DNA of 64,000 nucleotides. Source: Vibrio jasicida CAIM 1864 = LMG 25398. Lineage in GTDB: Bacteria > Pseudomonadota > Gammaproteobacteria > Enterobacterales > Vibrionaceae. A program made the position numbers and the translations under genes. The stretch lies in the NCBI RefSeq assembly GCF_000400365.1, contig NZ_BAOG01000093.1:1-64000 (forward strand), given 5' to 3'. This document shows, piece by piece, positions 53,082 to 61,308 of the stretch. Every line of letters starts with the position of its first letter. Within the stretch, counting starts at the first letter, position 1. The notes under the pieces are model-generated. The model was not told where the DNA came from and did no database searches. It saw nothing but the letters and a program-made list of their open reading frames with translations.

Positions 53082-54266
53082 TTAGTGGTGGCCTTCAGCA
53101 TAATCTGAAGAGTGCTTCTGTAGGTACTTCAAGATCAGTGCTTCACTGTCTGTATCTAGGTTAACGAACGCTAGCATACCGTCAAACATACCTGGCCATG
53201 TATTCGCATCGAAGTGCGCTTCAGCTGGTTGTGTGTGACATACTGAACAGTTTGTTTTGTATGCTTCTGCTGATTTTTCCCATACAGGCGTGATGTCGTT
53301 CAGCATAGATTCTTTCTTGATCCATACTTTCGCAGCCACTTTTTCCCAAGGAAGACCTGTTAGCTCATCCACTTTCTTCTCACCAGCCGTTACAACGTCA
53401 GCGTCTGTTGCAGCGTCTTTAAGTAGAGAAGCTACTGCGATGTTTTTACCGAAGTCTTCTTGGATTACACGACCAAAGCCTTTCGCTTTACGCCAGCCGT
53501 CGATTTCGATTTCAACGTAGTCGCCTTTTTCTTCAAGAACTTTCACTGTTGATGCTGGGTTTAGAAGACCTGCTTCTTTCGCACCTTTATCGTCGAAGTA
53601 GATTGGTAAGTGACGAACACTTACTAGCTCCTGACCTACACCGTAATCTGTGTTAGATGCCATACCTTCTAGGTCACCAACAATACCACCGATGCTGTCC
53701 ATACCAGCTGGAAGTTTGTGCGCGATGCCTTTGTGACAGTCAACACAGCTCTGATCTTTTTCAGCAGCTTGTTTCATTTGGATACGAGCTGTTGGAGACA
53801 TTTGCTCGAAATCCATAGAGTCGTAGTTGTGACAGTTTTTACACTCTAGAGATTTGTTTGCAGAGAAACGATCCCATTCGTGTTTAGCAAGTTCGATACG
53901 GCGCTCTTCAAAAACACCTGGTTCATCGTAGTTACCAAATACTTGTGCAAATACTTCTTTAGACGCTTGCATTTTACGAGCGATCTTATCTGTCCAGTTA
54001 TGAGGAACGTGACAGTCAGGACAAGTTGCACGAACACCAGAGTGGTTTTTCCAGTGAACAGTGTCTTGTAGTTCAACGTATACGTTGTCACGCATTGTGT
54101 GACAGCTGATACAGAATTCTTCTGTGTTGGTTGCTTCTAGGGCTGTGTTAAAGCCACCCCAGAAAATAACACCAGCGATGAAACCGCCCATAGTCAGCAC
54201 ACCAAGGCTGATATGAACTGCCGGGCGCGTCATAGTACGCCACAGTTTAATGATTAATGATTTCAT
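53082..54266 (-). CDS. torC: Pentaheme c-type cytochrome TorC
   Basis: The 394-residue protein has one N-terminal membrane helix (about 15-38) and a NapC/NirT domain. CxxCH haem sites are CISCH, CPDCH, CKNCH and CVDCH in the N-terminal half, with a fifth, CSVCH, in the C-terminal TorC-specific domain. This count and order match TorC. It takes electrons from menaquinol and passes them to TorA. It follows torE by 50 bases. Confidence 0.95.
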   Translation of the reverse strand: MKSLIIKLWRTMTRPAVHISLGVLTMGGFIAGVIFWGGFNTALEATNTEEFCISCHTMRDNVYVELQDTVHWKNHSGVRATCPDCHVPHNWTDKIARKMQASKEVFAQVFGNYDEPGVFEERRIELAKHEWDRFSANKSLECKNCHNYDSMDFEQMSPTARIQMKQAAEKDQSCVDCHKGIAHKLPAGMDSIGGIVGDLEGMASNTDYGVGQELVSVRHLPIYFDDKGAKEAGLLNPASTVKVLEEKGDYVEIEIDGWRKAKGFGRVIQEDFGKNIAVASLLKDAATDADVVTAGEKKVDELTGLPWEKVAAKVWIKKESMLNDITPVWEKSAEAYKTNCSVCHTQPAEAHFDANTWPGMFDGMLAFVNLDTDSEALILKYLQKHSSDYAEGHH

Positions 54267-54316
54267 TATTTGCTCTCTTAAAATCTTTTCTAAAATGTGG
54301 TTATGAGCTCACTGGC

Positions 54317-54496
54317 TTACATGCCGTGCGCACCTGGGGGACCAAAGAAGAACACTTGAAGTGCCCAAACAATAAATCCGTAGCCACCTACGAAAGCCAC
54401 ACTCAGAATTGGGAAGAGAACAACTGCAATGAAGAGGAAAGACTTCCACTCCAGTGAGCGTTTTTCACCACTCTCAATTTTGTTAACATCACTCAT
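54317..54496 (-). CDS. torE: TorE, small NapE-family membrane protein
   Basis: The ATG at 54496 and stop at 54317 give a 59-residue protein, MSDVNKIESGEKRSLEWKSF at its start. It has a single membrane helix (about 20-47, FLFIAVVLFPILSVAFVGGY and onward) and the C-terminus FFFGPPGAHGM, the NapE/TorE hallmark FGxPG. It is first in torECA. The role of TorE in TMAO respiration is not established; it is widespread in Vibrio and Shewanella tor operons. Confidence 0.9.
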   Translation of the reverse strand: MSDVNKIESGEKRSLEWKSFLFIAVVLFPILSVAFVGGYGFIVWALQVFFFGPPGAHGM

Positions 54497-54960
54497 ACAT
54501 TTGCCTATTTTGTATCTAGTGTTATTGGAAAGCCTGTCTTACCAAGCTTAAGTTTTTTACAATCTCTATTGGAAAATGTTAGACCATACTATCAGTAAGG
54601 TTCAATCAAATCTGACGCTTCATACCTTGTTATCCAACACTTTTTTGAGCTCATCCAGAGATGTGTTTGATTGATATTCTTTATTTAAAATTATTAACAG
54701 ATGTGAAAAAATAAGTCTTTTGCAACCTTGTTAAAGATACAACATAAAGATAACTTTGTTTACATTTAAATGGATTTTTTCGTGCTACTAAACCGCTATT
54801 TTTTCGACTAAAGACAATACCTTGTGAACGTTATGTTAAGAAAAATTCACAGAATCCGACTGACTTTTTTGTCGATAAGTTTGCAAAAAAACAGAGCTTA
54901 GCAATTCATAAACCCATACTACTTCGTTAGAATCAAAGCGTTGTTTTTGGGGGAACATTT
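54497..54960. other. Divergent intergenic region (torECA / fetB)
   Basis: This 464-base AT-rich region should hold the tor promoter on the left and the fetB promoter on the right. I find no good match to the E. coli tor box (CTGTTCATAT) on either strand. I see no small ORF with a convincing ribosome-binding site. Confidence 0.5.
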
Positions 54961-55755
54961 ATGAATCAAGTTGTAGATATTAATTGGTTTGAGCTCGCAC
55001 TTTTTAGTTTGATCCTTATTGTTCCCTTTGCCATTAATACTCGATACAAATTAGGCATAGCCAAAGACACTGCCATCAGTATTGCCCGTATGACCGTACA
55101 ACTGCTCTTAGTGGGTGTATATCTTGAGTACCTATTTAAACTGAATAGCTTAACTGTGAATCTTGTCTGGTTGTTGGTCATGATTGTCGTTGGGGCGAGT
55201 TCGATTGTAGGCAAAGCGAACCTTCCCAAAAGACCGCTAATGCTCCCTCTCATCACAGGCTTAACGTGCAGCCTTTTTCCCCTACTCGCGGGCATAATCT
55301 TAGGCTTGGTAAAACCGGTCCCCTTCTACAACGCCCAGTACTTAATTCCTTTAGCTGGCATGCTGTTAGGGAACAGTTTGAGTAGTAATATTGTTGCTTT
55401 GCAAAACCTATTCACTGCGTTTGAACAACGAAAATCCGAGTACGAAGCCGCTATCTCACTTGGCGCTTCACCAAAATACGCGTCATTCCCTTTCCTTCAA
55501 GAAGCACTACGTAAGTCGCTTGCCCCAATCCTCGCCTCTATGGCAACAACGGGGTTAGTGACCCTTCCAGGGATGATGACAGGCCAAATCCTTGGTGGAG
55601 CTAGCCCAATGGTGGCAATTAAGTATCAATTGATAATCATGTTGGCGATTTTCGTCATGCTAAGTGTGTCTGTTGCGATTACATTGGAAATGACATTGAG
55701 CTGTGTACAAACAAGAGAAGGTCGCGTGAAAGTTAAGTTTATCAACAAGGATTAA
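54961..55755 (+). CDS. fetB: FetB-like iron export permease (UPF0014)
   Basis: The 264-residue protein has about seven membrane helices and the FetB signature GMLLGNSLSSNIVALQNLF (about 136-154), followed by EYEAAISLGASPKYASFPFLQEALRKSLAP (positions about 167-196), the contact with its ATPase, and GLVTLPGMMTGQILGGASP. E. coli FetAB exports iron and protects from oxidative stress. A FetA ATPase is not next to it, which is unusual. GGGGGAAC lies before the ATG. Confidence 0.88.
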   Translation: MNQVVDINWFELALFSLILIVPFAINTRYKLGIAKDTAISIARMTVQLLLVGVYLEYLFKLNSLTVNLVWLLVMIVVGASSIVGKANLPKRPLMLPLITGLTCSLFPLLAGIILGLVKPVPFYNAQYLIPLAGMLLGNSLSSNIVALQNLFTAFEQRKSEYEAAISLGASPKYASFPFLQEALRKSLAPILASMATTGLVTLPGMMTGQILGGASPMVAIKYQLIIMLAIFVMLSVSVAITLEMTLSCVQTREGRVKVKFINKD

Positions 55756-55843
55756 CTAGTCGAATGGCGAATACATGACCACATAAGCGTCTCATTTTAT
55801 GAATTTTTCTTGTTCCAAAAAGATACACACGATCTTTAAGACA

Positions 55844-55871
55844 GGTTATCCACAGAAAATGTGGATAAACC
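55844..55871. promoter_or_regulatory. Two perfect DnaA boxes in inverted orientation
   Basis: TTATCCACA (55846-55854) and TGTGGATAA (55860-55868) are exact copies of the strongest DnaA box, on opposite strands, five bases apart. They lie in a 255-base gap between fetB and a small gene. A third perfect copy, TTATCCACA, is seen at 1950-1958. The pair might bind DnaA, or it might be only a hairpin; no T tract follows, so a terminator is unlikely. Confidence 0.55.
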
Positions 55872-56010
55872 ACTAAAACCCATAAGCAACCAGAAACATA
55901 ACATCAATTAGAGGCCATTATCTCCCACGCCCCCAAATGGTCATAAAGCAGTCATTCAACTGACATATGGAGACTCTAGAGTGCAGTTAACCACAAAGGG
56001 AGGAGTCACT

Positions 56011-56148
56011 ATGGATAAGTTAATCATGCAGGAAAACGCAGACGAATTGCTGTCAGATTCACCAGTGGACTGGTTGGTACAAGAGCCAGGAGAAATAACG
56101 TCTCACTGGAATCCGAAGGAGTTTGGTATTAACGAAGAGTTAATCTAA
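56011..56148 (+). CDS. Small acidic protein (45 aa), unrecognised
   Basis: AAGGGAGGAG lies six bases before an ATG, a very strong ribosome-binding site. The 45-residue frame begins MDKLIMQENADELLSDSPVD, is acidic and ends FGINEELI. It contains two tryptophans (VDWLVQEP and TSHWNPKEF) and no hydrophobic helix. A terminator follows at 56172-56199. I do not recognise the family. The combination of ribosome-binding site and terminator makes it a likely real gene. Confidence 0.75.
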   Translation: MDKLIMQENADELLSDSPVDWLVQEPGEITSHWNPKEFGINEELI

Positions 56149-56171
56149 CCCTTTCAAACGGCAGATAAAAG

Positions 56172-56199
56172 AAAGGCAAGCCCAAGTTGACTTGCCTTT
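56172..56199. terminator. Bidirectional terminator between the 45-aa gene and focA
   Basis: AAAGGCAAG (56172-56180), loop CCCAAGTTGA, CTTGCCTTT (56191-56199), with T or A runs on both sides. It serves the two converging genes. Confidence 0.88.
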
Positions 56200-56206
56200 T
56201 TCAATT

Positions 56207-57067
56207 CTATTTAAGGTGCTTATCTTCATCGCGTAGATAAATCATCCAATACCACATGCCTACGAAGACACCGCCACCAATGATATTGCCAATCGTTACA
56301 GGAATAAGATTGTTCATGATAAAGCCAACCATATTCAAATCTGCATAATCTGCGATATTCGCGCCTGTCATTTGCCAGAACGATTCTGGAGCGAAGTATT
56401 TAATACCAATCGCCATCGGCACTTGGAACATATTTGCAATACAGTGTTCAAAACCTGCTGATACAAACATCGCTACAGGCAGAATCATAACGGCAATTTT
56501 GTCTGTTAGCGTACGACCACTGAAGGTCATCCAAACCGCGATACAAACTAAAACGTTACACATGATGCCCAGCGCAATCGCTTGGAAGAAGCCATGATGC
56601 AGTTTGTGCTGAGAAATAGCCATCGCATTCAGACCTACTTGGCCACCATCGAACATATATTGCTTAGTGATCAACATACATACCACCAGCAATATTGCGC
56701 CAACCATGTTACCGAAGTACACAACCAGCCAGTTCTTCATTAAGGCTTTCCATGAAATCTTGCCGCTGGCGCGTGCAACCAGTGTGAGTACAGAACTGGT
56801 AAACAACTCACCACCTGTCACCACGACTAGAATAAGACCAAGACTAAAAGCCAAACCACCGATTAAGCGAGTAATACCCCAAGGCATATCACCCCCACCA
56901 GTGGTAACGGTTGTATAGAAAATGAAAGCGATACCGATATGAAGACCTGCTGAAATAGCGAGCAGAAAAGACTTCATTGGGGCTTTAGTCGCTTTGCCAA
57001 CACCTACTTCGGCGGCACGTTCAGCAGCCTGAGGTGGTAAGAGTGAGTCAAACTGATTGAAGTTCAT
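56207..57067 (-). CDS. focA: Formate/nitrite channel FocA family
   Basis: The ATG at 57067 (MNFNQFDSLLPPQAAERAAEVG) is the family start. The 286-residue protein has six membrane helices and the FocA omega-loop region GDMPWGITRLIGGLAFSLGL, the pore motif GGELFTSSV, KNWLVVYFGN with its lysine, and AGFEHCIANMF with the pore histidine. FocA moves formate in or out of the cell by pH. No pflB is adjacent, so this is a stand-alone copy. Confidence 0.9.
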   Translation of the reverse strand: MNFNQFDSLLPPQAAERAAEVGVGKATKAPMKSFLLAISAGLHIGIAFIFYTTVTTGGGDMPWGITRLIGGLAFSLGLILVVVTGGELFTSSVLTLVARASGKISWKALMKNWLVVYFGNMVGAILLVVCMLITKQYMFDGGQVGLNAMAISQHKLHHGFFQAIALGIMCNVLVCIAVWMTFSGRTLTDKIAVMILPVAMFVSAGFEHCIANMFQVPMAIGIKYFAPESFWQMTGANIADYADLNMVGFIMNNLIPVTIGNIIGGGVFVGMWYWMIYLRDEDKHLK

Positions 57068-57366
57068 GGAAGTGTAACATTTAGAAACAATTAACGAGGC
57101 GCGGATAATCGCTCCATTTCCAGAGTTTTTCAAGGGCTATTTTTCATGTTTACTAAATTTGTTGTTGCCGAGAGAGTGATCGATAAAACTCAACTATGAG
57201 TTCTTGTCTTAACCATCATTAATATTTGGGAGCGATGTTTACCATCGAATAAAAATTCCGCGTTATATCAGGCCGATAGCGCCACACTTAACACTTCTCA
57301 CGGTTTTCTATTGCTCAACCTAAGTTTTCAGACTAGCTTGGATAAAAAAGCACAAAGGAATTACCT

Positions 57367-57603
57367 ATGAAATATTCAGCTGACCACATCGCCGAACTGA
57401 ACCTACTTCTTCAATTCGACTTAACCAGTGCAGCTACGGGCATTAAAGTCCATAAAGAAGCTTCAGAAGACATGCAGGCAGCGGTTGCCCGCCTATACGA
57501 AAAACAACTATGCACTCAGCCTGATGGTGGTTATTTAACCGACGAAGGAATCGAAGTTGCAGAACATGCCGACAAGATCCTTCGAGTTCTTTCAGCAGAG
57601 TAA
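57367..57603 (+). CDS. TIGR02647-type small DNA-binding protein
   Basis: The 78-residue protein begins MKYSADHIAELNLLLQFDLT and continues ATGIKVHKEASEDMQAAVARLYEKQLCTQPDGGYLTDEGIEVAEH (positions about 23-68), a helix-turn-wing-like pattern. It agrees with the TIGR02647 family of gamma-proteobacteria. AAAGGAATT is found before the ATG. Function is unknown; a transcriptional role is a guess from the fold. Confidence 0.75.
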   Translation: MKYSADHIAELNLLLQFDLTSAATGIKVHKEASEDMQAAVARLYEKQLCTQPDGGYLTDEGIEVAEHADKILRVLSAE

Positions 57604-57633
57604 TCTCACAAGTTTGTTCCAATCTTCTTAGTA

Positions 57634-57665
57634 AAAAGCCACCCTTTTCGGTGGCTTTTCTGTTT
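57634..57665. terminator. Terminator between the TIGR02647-type gene and the PACE gene
   Basis: AAAAGCCACC (57634-57643), loop CTTTTC, GGTGGCTTTT (57650-57659), then CTGTTTTT. It can act in both directions between the convergent genes. Confidence 0.92.
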
Positions 57666-57685
57666 TTGTCATTCGTTCTGAATTC

Positions 57686-58111
57686 TTATTGGGCGATCAG
57701 CTTTTTCATTTTGCCGTAAGGTTTGACCTTGTCATAAACCCAATTAAAGCCAGTTGCATAAAACAAAAAGAAGATTAAGAATCCAGCTTCTAATGCGAGT
57801 GCTTGCAGCAATGTAATTTGTAAGAACCACGCAATGACCGGAATGGTGATAAATATCAACCCACCTTCAAATCCAACCGTGTGACCAATACGCACCATTA
57901 AACTTCTTTCTTCTCGGTTTGACCCAAACCATTTGTCAAAATACAAATTGTAAATGTAATTCCAGACTACCGTATACAAGCTCAACCCAATACCAACGAC
58001 AGCCAAATCGCTTGAACCTTTCCCTGTGACAAGTGAAGCCGCTGGGATAATCATCGCCAATGCAAACAGCTCAAATAGGATAGCGTGAAAGATACGTTCG
58101 TTACGTGCCAT
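57686..58111 (-). CDS. PACE family multidrug efflux transporter (AceI-like)
   Basis: The 141-residue protein has four membrane helices and two tandem bacterial-transmembrane-pair domains. Motifs are NERIFHAILFELFAL at the N-terminus (conserved glutamate), VWNYIYNLYFDKWFG at the end of repeat one, RIGHTVGFEGGLIF in repeat two, and FNWVYDKVK at the end. AceI-type pumps export chlorhexidine and acriflavine, and are thought to export short-chain diamines physiologically. It diverges from a LysR regulator, as AceI does from AceR. Confidence 0.9.
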   Translation of the reverse strand: MARNERIFHAILFELFALAMIIPAASLVTGKGSSDLAVVGIGLSLYTVVWNYIYNLYFDKWFGSNREERSLMVRIGHTVGFEGGLIFITIPVIAWFLQITLLQALALEAGFLIFFLFYATGFNWVYDKVKPYGKMKKLIAQ

Positions 58112-58200
58112 GTGTTTTTACCTAAATTGTTCTACTCAATGGCTGACATTTTATCTATCATCTAGATAAGTAAAAGTTAGATACCATCGGTAAAAACGAT

Positions 58201-59076
58201 ATGTTTACTATTGAACAACTACAGGCCTTTGTCGCAACTTCTGAAGCAGGATCTTTCTCTGCAGCTGCACGAAAACTTGGACGAGCTCAGTCCGTGGTAA
58301 GCCAACACGTGATGAACATGGAGCTCGATTGTGGCGTCGACCTGTTTGATAGAACAGGACGCTACCCAAAACTCACCGAAAAAGGCCATGAACTTTTGCC
58401 CTACGCGTTAGCCACCATCAGTCAACTCGACCGACTGAATAACAAAGCATCTCAATTGTTTTCACCACACGCGACGCAGTTTATTCTTGCGGTTGACGAA
58501 GGTATCCCTCTGACTAACCTACCCCAAGCACTCAAAAATCTAGAGCAACAATTCCCATATATCCAAGTTGAATGTTTAACAGGCTCCAGCCCAGATATCA
58601 TCGAACTCGTTAAATCAGGTCGAGCAACCACAGGTATTATTCTCAGCGACTTACAAATGCCACAGAATATCGATTACTCAAACCTAGGTAATATCGGTTT
58701 TGACGTTTTTGTTTCTTCCCAGCATCCTTTAGCGAAACAAAAAGTGCGTCATATCGATGAGTTAAAGCAACATAGACAACTGGTTATACGTTCAAAAAAT
58801 ACCGATACGAGCGGACTCAATCAGGCGGTTAGCCCAGATATCTGGTACGCTGATAATTATTACATCTTATTAGAACTGGCAAATAAGGGATTTGGTTGGT
58901 GTTTTCTTCCAAACCATTTGGTGTCACATGCACCCAATACGCTGATCAAAATTGGCGAAGAATTCACAAAACTGGCATGGCAAGTCAACATCGATCTGAT
59001 ACAACATCAGAAATGGCACTCCGATCCTCTACACCAACAAGCCAGATTAGAATTACAAACCCTGTTTGAATCTTAA
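58201..59076 (+). CDS. LysR-type transcriptional regulator (possible regulator of the PACE pump)
   Basis: The 291-residue protein has the LysR winged helix (about 1-60, MFTIEQLQAFVATSEAGSFS, then AARKLGRAQSVVSQHVMNME) and a periplasmic-binding-like effector domain (about 88-290). It is divergent from the PACE gene, with a shared 89-base promoter region, and that is the basis for linking the two. The effector is not visible from sequence. Confidence 0.88.
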   Translation: MFTIEQLQAFVATSEAGSFSAAARKLGRAQSVVSQHVMNMELDCGVDLFDRTGRYPKLTEKGHELLPYALATISQLDRLNNKASQLFSPHATQFILAVDEGIPLTNLPQALKNLEQQFPYIQVECLTGSSPDIIELVKSGRATTGIILSDLQMPQNIDYSNLGNIGFDVFVSSQHPLAKQKVRHIDELKQHRQLVIRSKNTDTSGLNQAVSPDIWYADNYYILLELANKGFGWCFLPNHLVSHAPNTLIKIGEEFTKLAWQVNIDLIQHQKWHSDPLHQQARLELQTLFES

Positions 59077-59104
59077 TCAGGGATGAAGAAGTAGGAACTT
59101 ACAG

Positions 59105-59932
59105 ATGGCAAATACATTGATCGTCGGCGCAGGCTGGTTAGGCACACCACTTGCACAAACGCTTATTGACCAAGGACATCAAGTTATCGTCACTCGACGC
59201 AGCCAAACTCGATTGGATGAGTTTCCAATACCTTCCGTTCAAACTGCTCTGCTCGATCTCAATGAACCGAACTCTGAGCAGCGACTCATTGATATCATCA
59301 AACAGCACCATATCGAACGTATTGTCGGCGCTTTCCCTCCTGGCTTTCGTAAAGGAAATGGGCAAGAGTACGCACAGCAATGGCATCGCTTAAGTAAAGC
59401 GGTAAAAGTGAGTAGCGTTGAAAAGATTTTGATGGTCAGCTCAACGACGGTATACCCAAACCTAGCCGTCGATATGAAAGAAGAAGACGCCACATTGGCA
59501 TTGGCCCAGACGAAAGAACACTTCTCTGACAACGCCCGCATTATGCTACAAGCTGAGCAATACGTGATTGATTCCGGTATCGATTACGCAATCGTCCGTT
59601 GTAGTGGTTTAATCGGCTCTGACCGCCACCCTTCTCGCTTTGCACTGCGATTGAAACAAGTGAGCCGTAAAGCCCCTGCGAATATGGTGCATCAAAACGA
59701 TGCTGTGGCGGCAACGGCTTTCGCTCTCAATCAAATCAGCAATGAAGTTGTGAACGCCACAACGCCGAATACCGTCAGCAAAGCCGAATTTTACCAAGCG
59801 GCCATTACAAGAAGTGATTTAGATATTGCCCTCCCACCAGTCACTGAAACTGCCGATAAACGAATCCTTGCTGACAAGCTTATTGCGCTTGGCTACCAGT
59901 TCCAATTCAACTCAACGCTGGATGCACTATGA
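59105..59932 (+). CDS. NAD(P)-binding SDR-like protein (YeeZ type)
   Basis: The 275-residue protein opens with the dinucleotide site TLIVGAGWLGTPLAQTL (about 4-20). It continues with RIVGAFPPGFRK and the SSTTVYP segment (about 117-123), where the SDR serine/tyrosine region lies, but a strict YxxxK is not clear. E. coli YeeZ has the same layout. The enzyme activity is unknown. Its end overlaps the next gene by four bases (ATGA). Confidence 0.8.
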   Translation: MANTLIVGAGWLGTPLAQTLIDQGHQVIVTRRSQTRLDEFPIPSVQTALLDLNEPNSEQRLIDIIKQHHIERIVGAFPPGFRKGNGQEYAQQWHRLSKAVKVSSVEKILMVSSTTVYPNLAVDMKEEDATLALAQTKEHFSDNARIMLQAEQYVIDSGIDYAIVRCSGLIGSDRHPSRFALRLKQVSRKAPANMVHQNDAVAATAFALNQISNEVVNATTPNTVSKAEFYQAAITRSDLDIALPPVTETADKRILADKLIALGYQFQFNSTLDAL

Positions 59933-60567
59933 AACTCTATCAACACATCGAAACCTTGTGGGACTACATGCAGCTTAAACATGACTTAAAATCGGCTGAC
60001 TGCTTGTTTGTTATGTGCAGTAATGACCTGCGTGTTGCTGAATACGCCGCTAAGCTTTACCACCAAAAACTTGCGCCCTTGATTGTGTTTTCTGGAGGTG
60101 AAGGGCGATTTACAGATGGCTTGTTTGAGAAAAGCGAAGCCGAAACCTTTGCTGAAATTGCGAGAATCGCTGGCGTCCCAAGTGAGTCCATTGTAGTAGA
60201 GACAAAATCGAGCAACAGCGGCGAGAATGTTCGATTCACTGAACAGTTGTTGATAGAAAAAGGGATCAGCTGTGATTCTCTGATTCTAGTTCAGAAGCCA
60301 TTTATGGAAAGACGCGCCATCGCCACTTTCGAAAAACAGTGGCAATCTTCATATTCACAACTACTAGTGACCTCAACCGCACATCCTTTCTTTGAATACA
60401 TCAATGAAGACATGCCGTTGATGATGGTTTTAGCCGCGTTAATGGAAGATTTCTCTAGGATTAAAACCTACCCAGAAAAAGGCTTTCAAACCGAGCAAGA
60501 AATTCCTGCTCACGTTGAATCCTCTTATCAAGCACTGCAAGAAAAGTTTGAATTTGGTCTAGTGTAA
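59929..60567 (+). CDS. YdcF-like DUF218 protein
   Basis: The 212-residue protein has the DUF218 pattern: DCLFVMCSNDLRVAEYAAKLY, IVFSGGEGRFTDG, KSEAETFAEIA, ETKSSNSGENVRFT and VQKPFMERRAIATF. E. coli YdcF binds S-adenosylmethionine in vitro and has no known reaction. No signal or membrane segment is seen. It is co-transcribed with the SDR gene by overlap. Confidence 0.85.
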   Translation: MKLYQHIETLWDYMQLKHDLKSADCLFVMCSNDLRVAEYAAKLYHQKLAPLIVFSGGEGRFTDGLFEKSEAETFAEIARIAGVPSESIVVETKSSNSGENVRFTEQLLIEKGISCDSLILVQKPFMERRAIATFEKQWQSSYSQLLVTSTAHPFFEYINEDMPLMMVLAALMEDFSRIKTYPEKGFQTEQEIPAHVESSYQALQEKFEFGLV

Positions 60568-60600
60568 TCCTTCACTCAACCACCTGCTAACAAACAATAA

Positions 60601-60625
60601 AAAAGCCACCAAATCTGGTGGCTTT
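60601..60625. terminator. Bidirectional terminator between the ydcF-like gene and tdk
   Basis: AAAGCCACC (60602-60610), loop AAATCT, GGTGGCTTT (60617-60625), with A and T runs. Confidence 0.9.
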
Positions 60626-60642
60626 CTCTTATCAAGAGCCGT

Positions 60643-61221
60643 TTACTTGCCAAGTGCTTCTTTGTAGTGTTGGCGACAAACCGAGACATAGCTGTCATTC
60701 CCACCAATAGCAACTTGATCGCCTTCTTTGATAGCAACGCCGCTTTCGTCAGTACGAATCACCATATTTGCTTTACGGCCACAGTGACAGATAGTTTTTA
60801 ATTCGACCAATTTGTCAGCCCAAGACAATAGGTACTTGCTGCCTTCAAAAAGTTCGCCAAGAAAATCGGTACGAAGGCCATAACAAAGTACTGGAATATG
60901 AAGCTTATCAACCACCTCAGTTAGTTGGTAAACCTGTTCTTTTGACAAGAACTGACATTCATCAACCAAAATACAGTGGCGTTTTTCCACTTCATTCAGT
61001 GCAGCGATTTCTTGATATAAGTTGGAATCATGACGGAACAGCTGTGCGTCTGATTGCAAACCAATACGTGAACTTACCTTGCCAACACCGTAGCGATCAT
61101 CAAGTGCCGCAGTGAAAATCACTGGCGTCATACCGCGCTCTTGGTAGTTGAAAGAAGATTGAAGAAGAGTCGTTGATTTACCCGCGTTCATCGCCGAGTA
61201 ATAGAAATACATCTGAGCCAC
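60643..61221 (-). CDS. tdk: Thymidine kinase
   Basis: The 192-residue type II thymidine kinase has the P-loop MNAGKSTTLLQSSF (about 12-25), VDECQFLSKEQV with catalytic D/E (about 88-99), lasso region GLRTDFLGELFEGSKYLL, and zinc cysteines in CHCGRKANMV and VCRQHY. It phosphorylates thymidine in salvage. It is upstream of cysS on the opposite side, transcribed alone. Confidence 0.95.
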   Translation of the reverse strand: MAQMYFYYSAMNAGKSTTLLQSSFNYQERGMTPVIFTAALDDRYGVGKVSSRIGLQSDAQLFRHDSNLYQEIAALNEVEKRHCILVDECQFLSKEQVYQLTEVVDKLHIPVLCYGLRTDFLGELFEGSKYLLSWADKLVELKTICHCGRKANMVIRTDESGVAIKEGDQVAIGGNDSYVSVCRQHYKEALGK

Positions 61222-61270
61222 AGAGCACTACCTTCGTTAAAGTTTAGAATTTATAAAAGCTTGTAAAGAA

Positions 61271-61296
61271 AAGGGCTGAATCATCAGCCCCTTTTT
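61271..61296. terminator. Terminator after cysS
   Basis: GGGCTGA (61273-61279), loop ATCA, TCAGCCC (61284-61290), with T-rich DNA on both strands. It lies 20 bases after the cysS stop on the minus strand. Confidence 0.85.
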
Positions 61297-61308
61297 AAGA
61301 TTCAATCG

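Noticed and set aside
54497..54960. TorR boxes before torE
   Set aside because: No match close enough to CTGTTCATAT on either strand.
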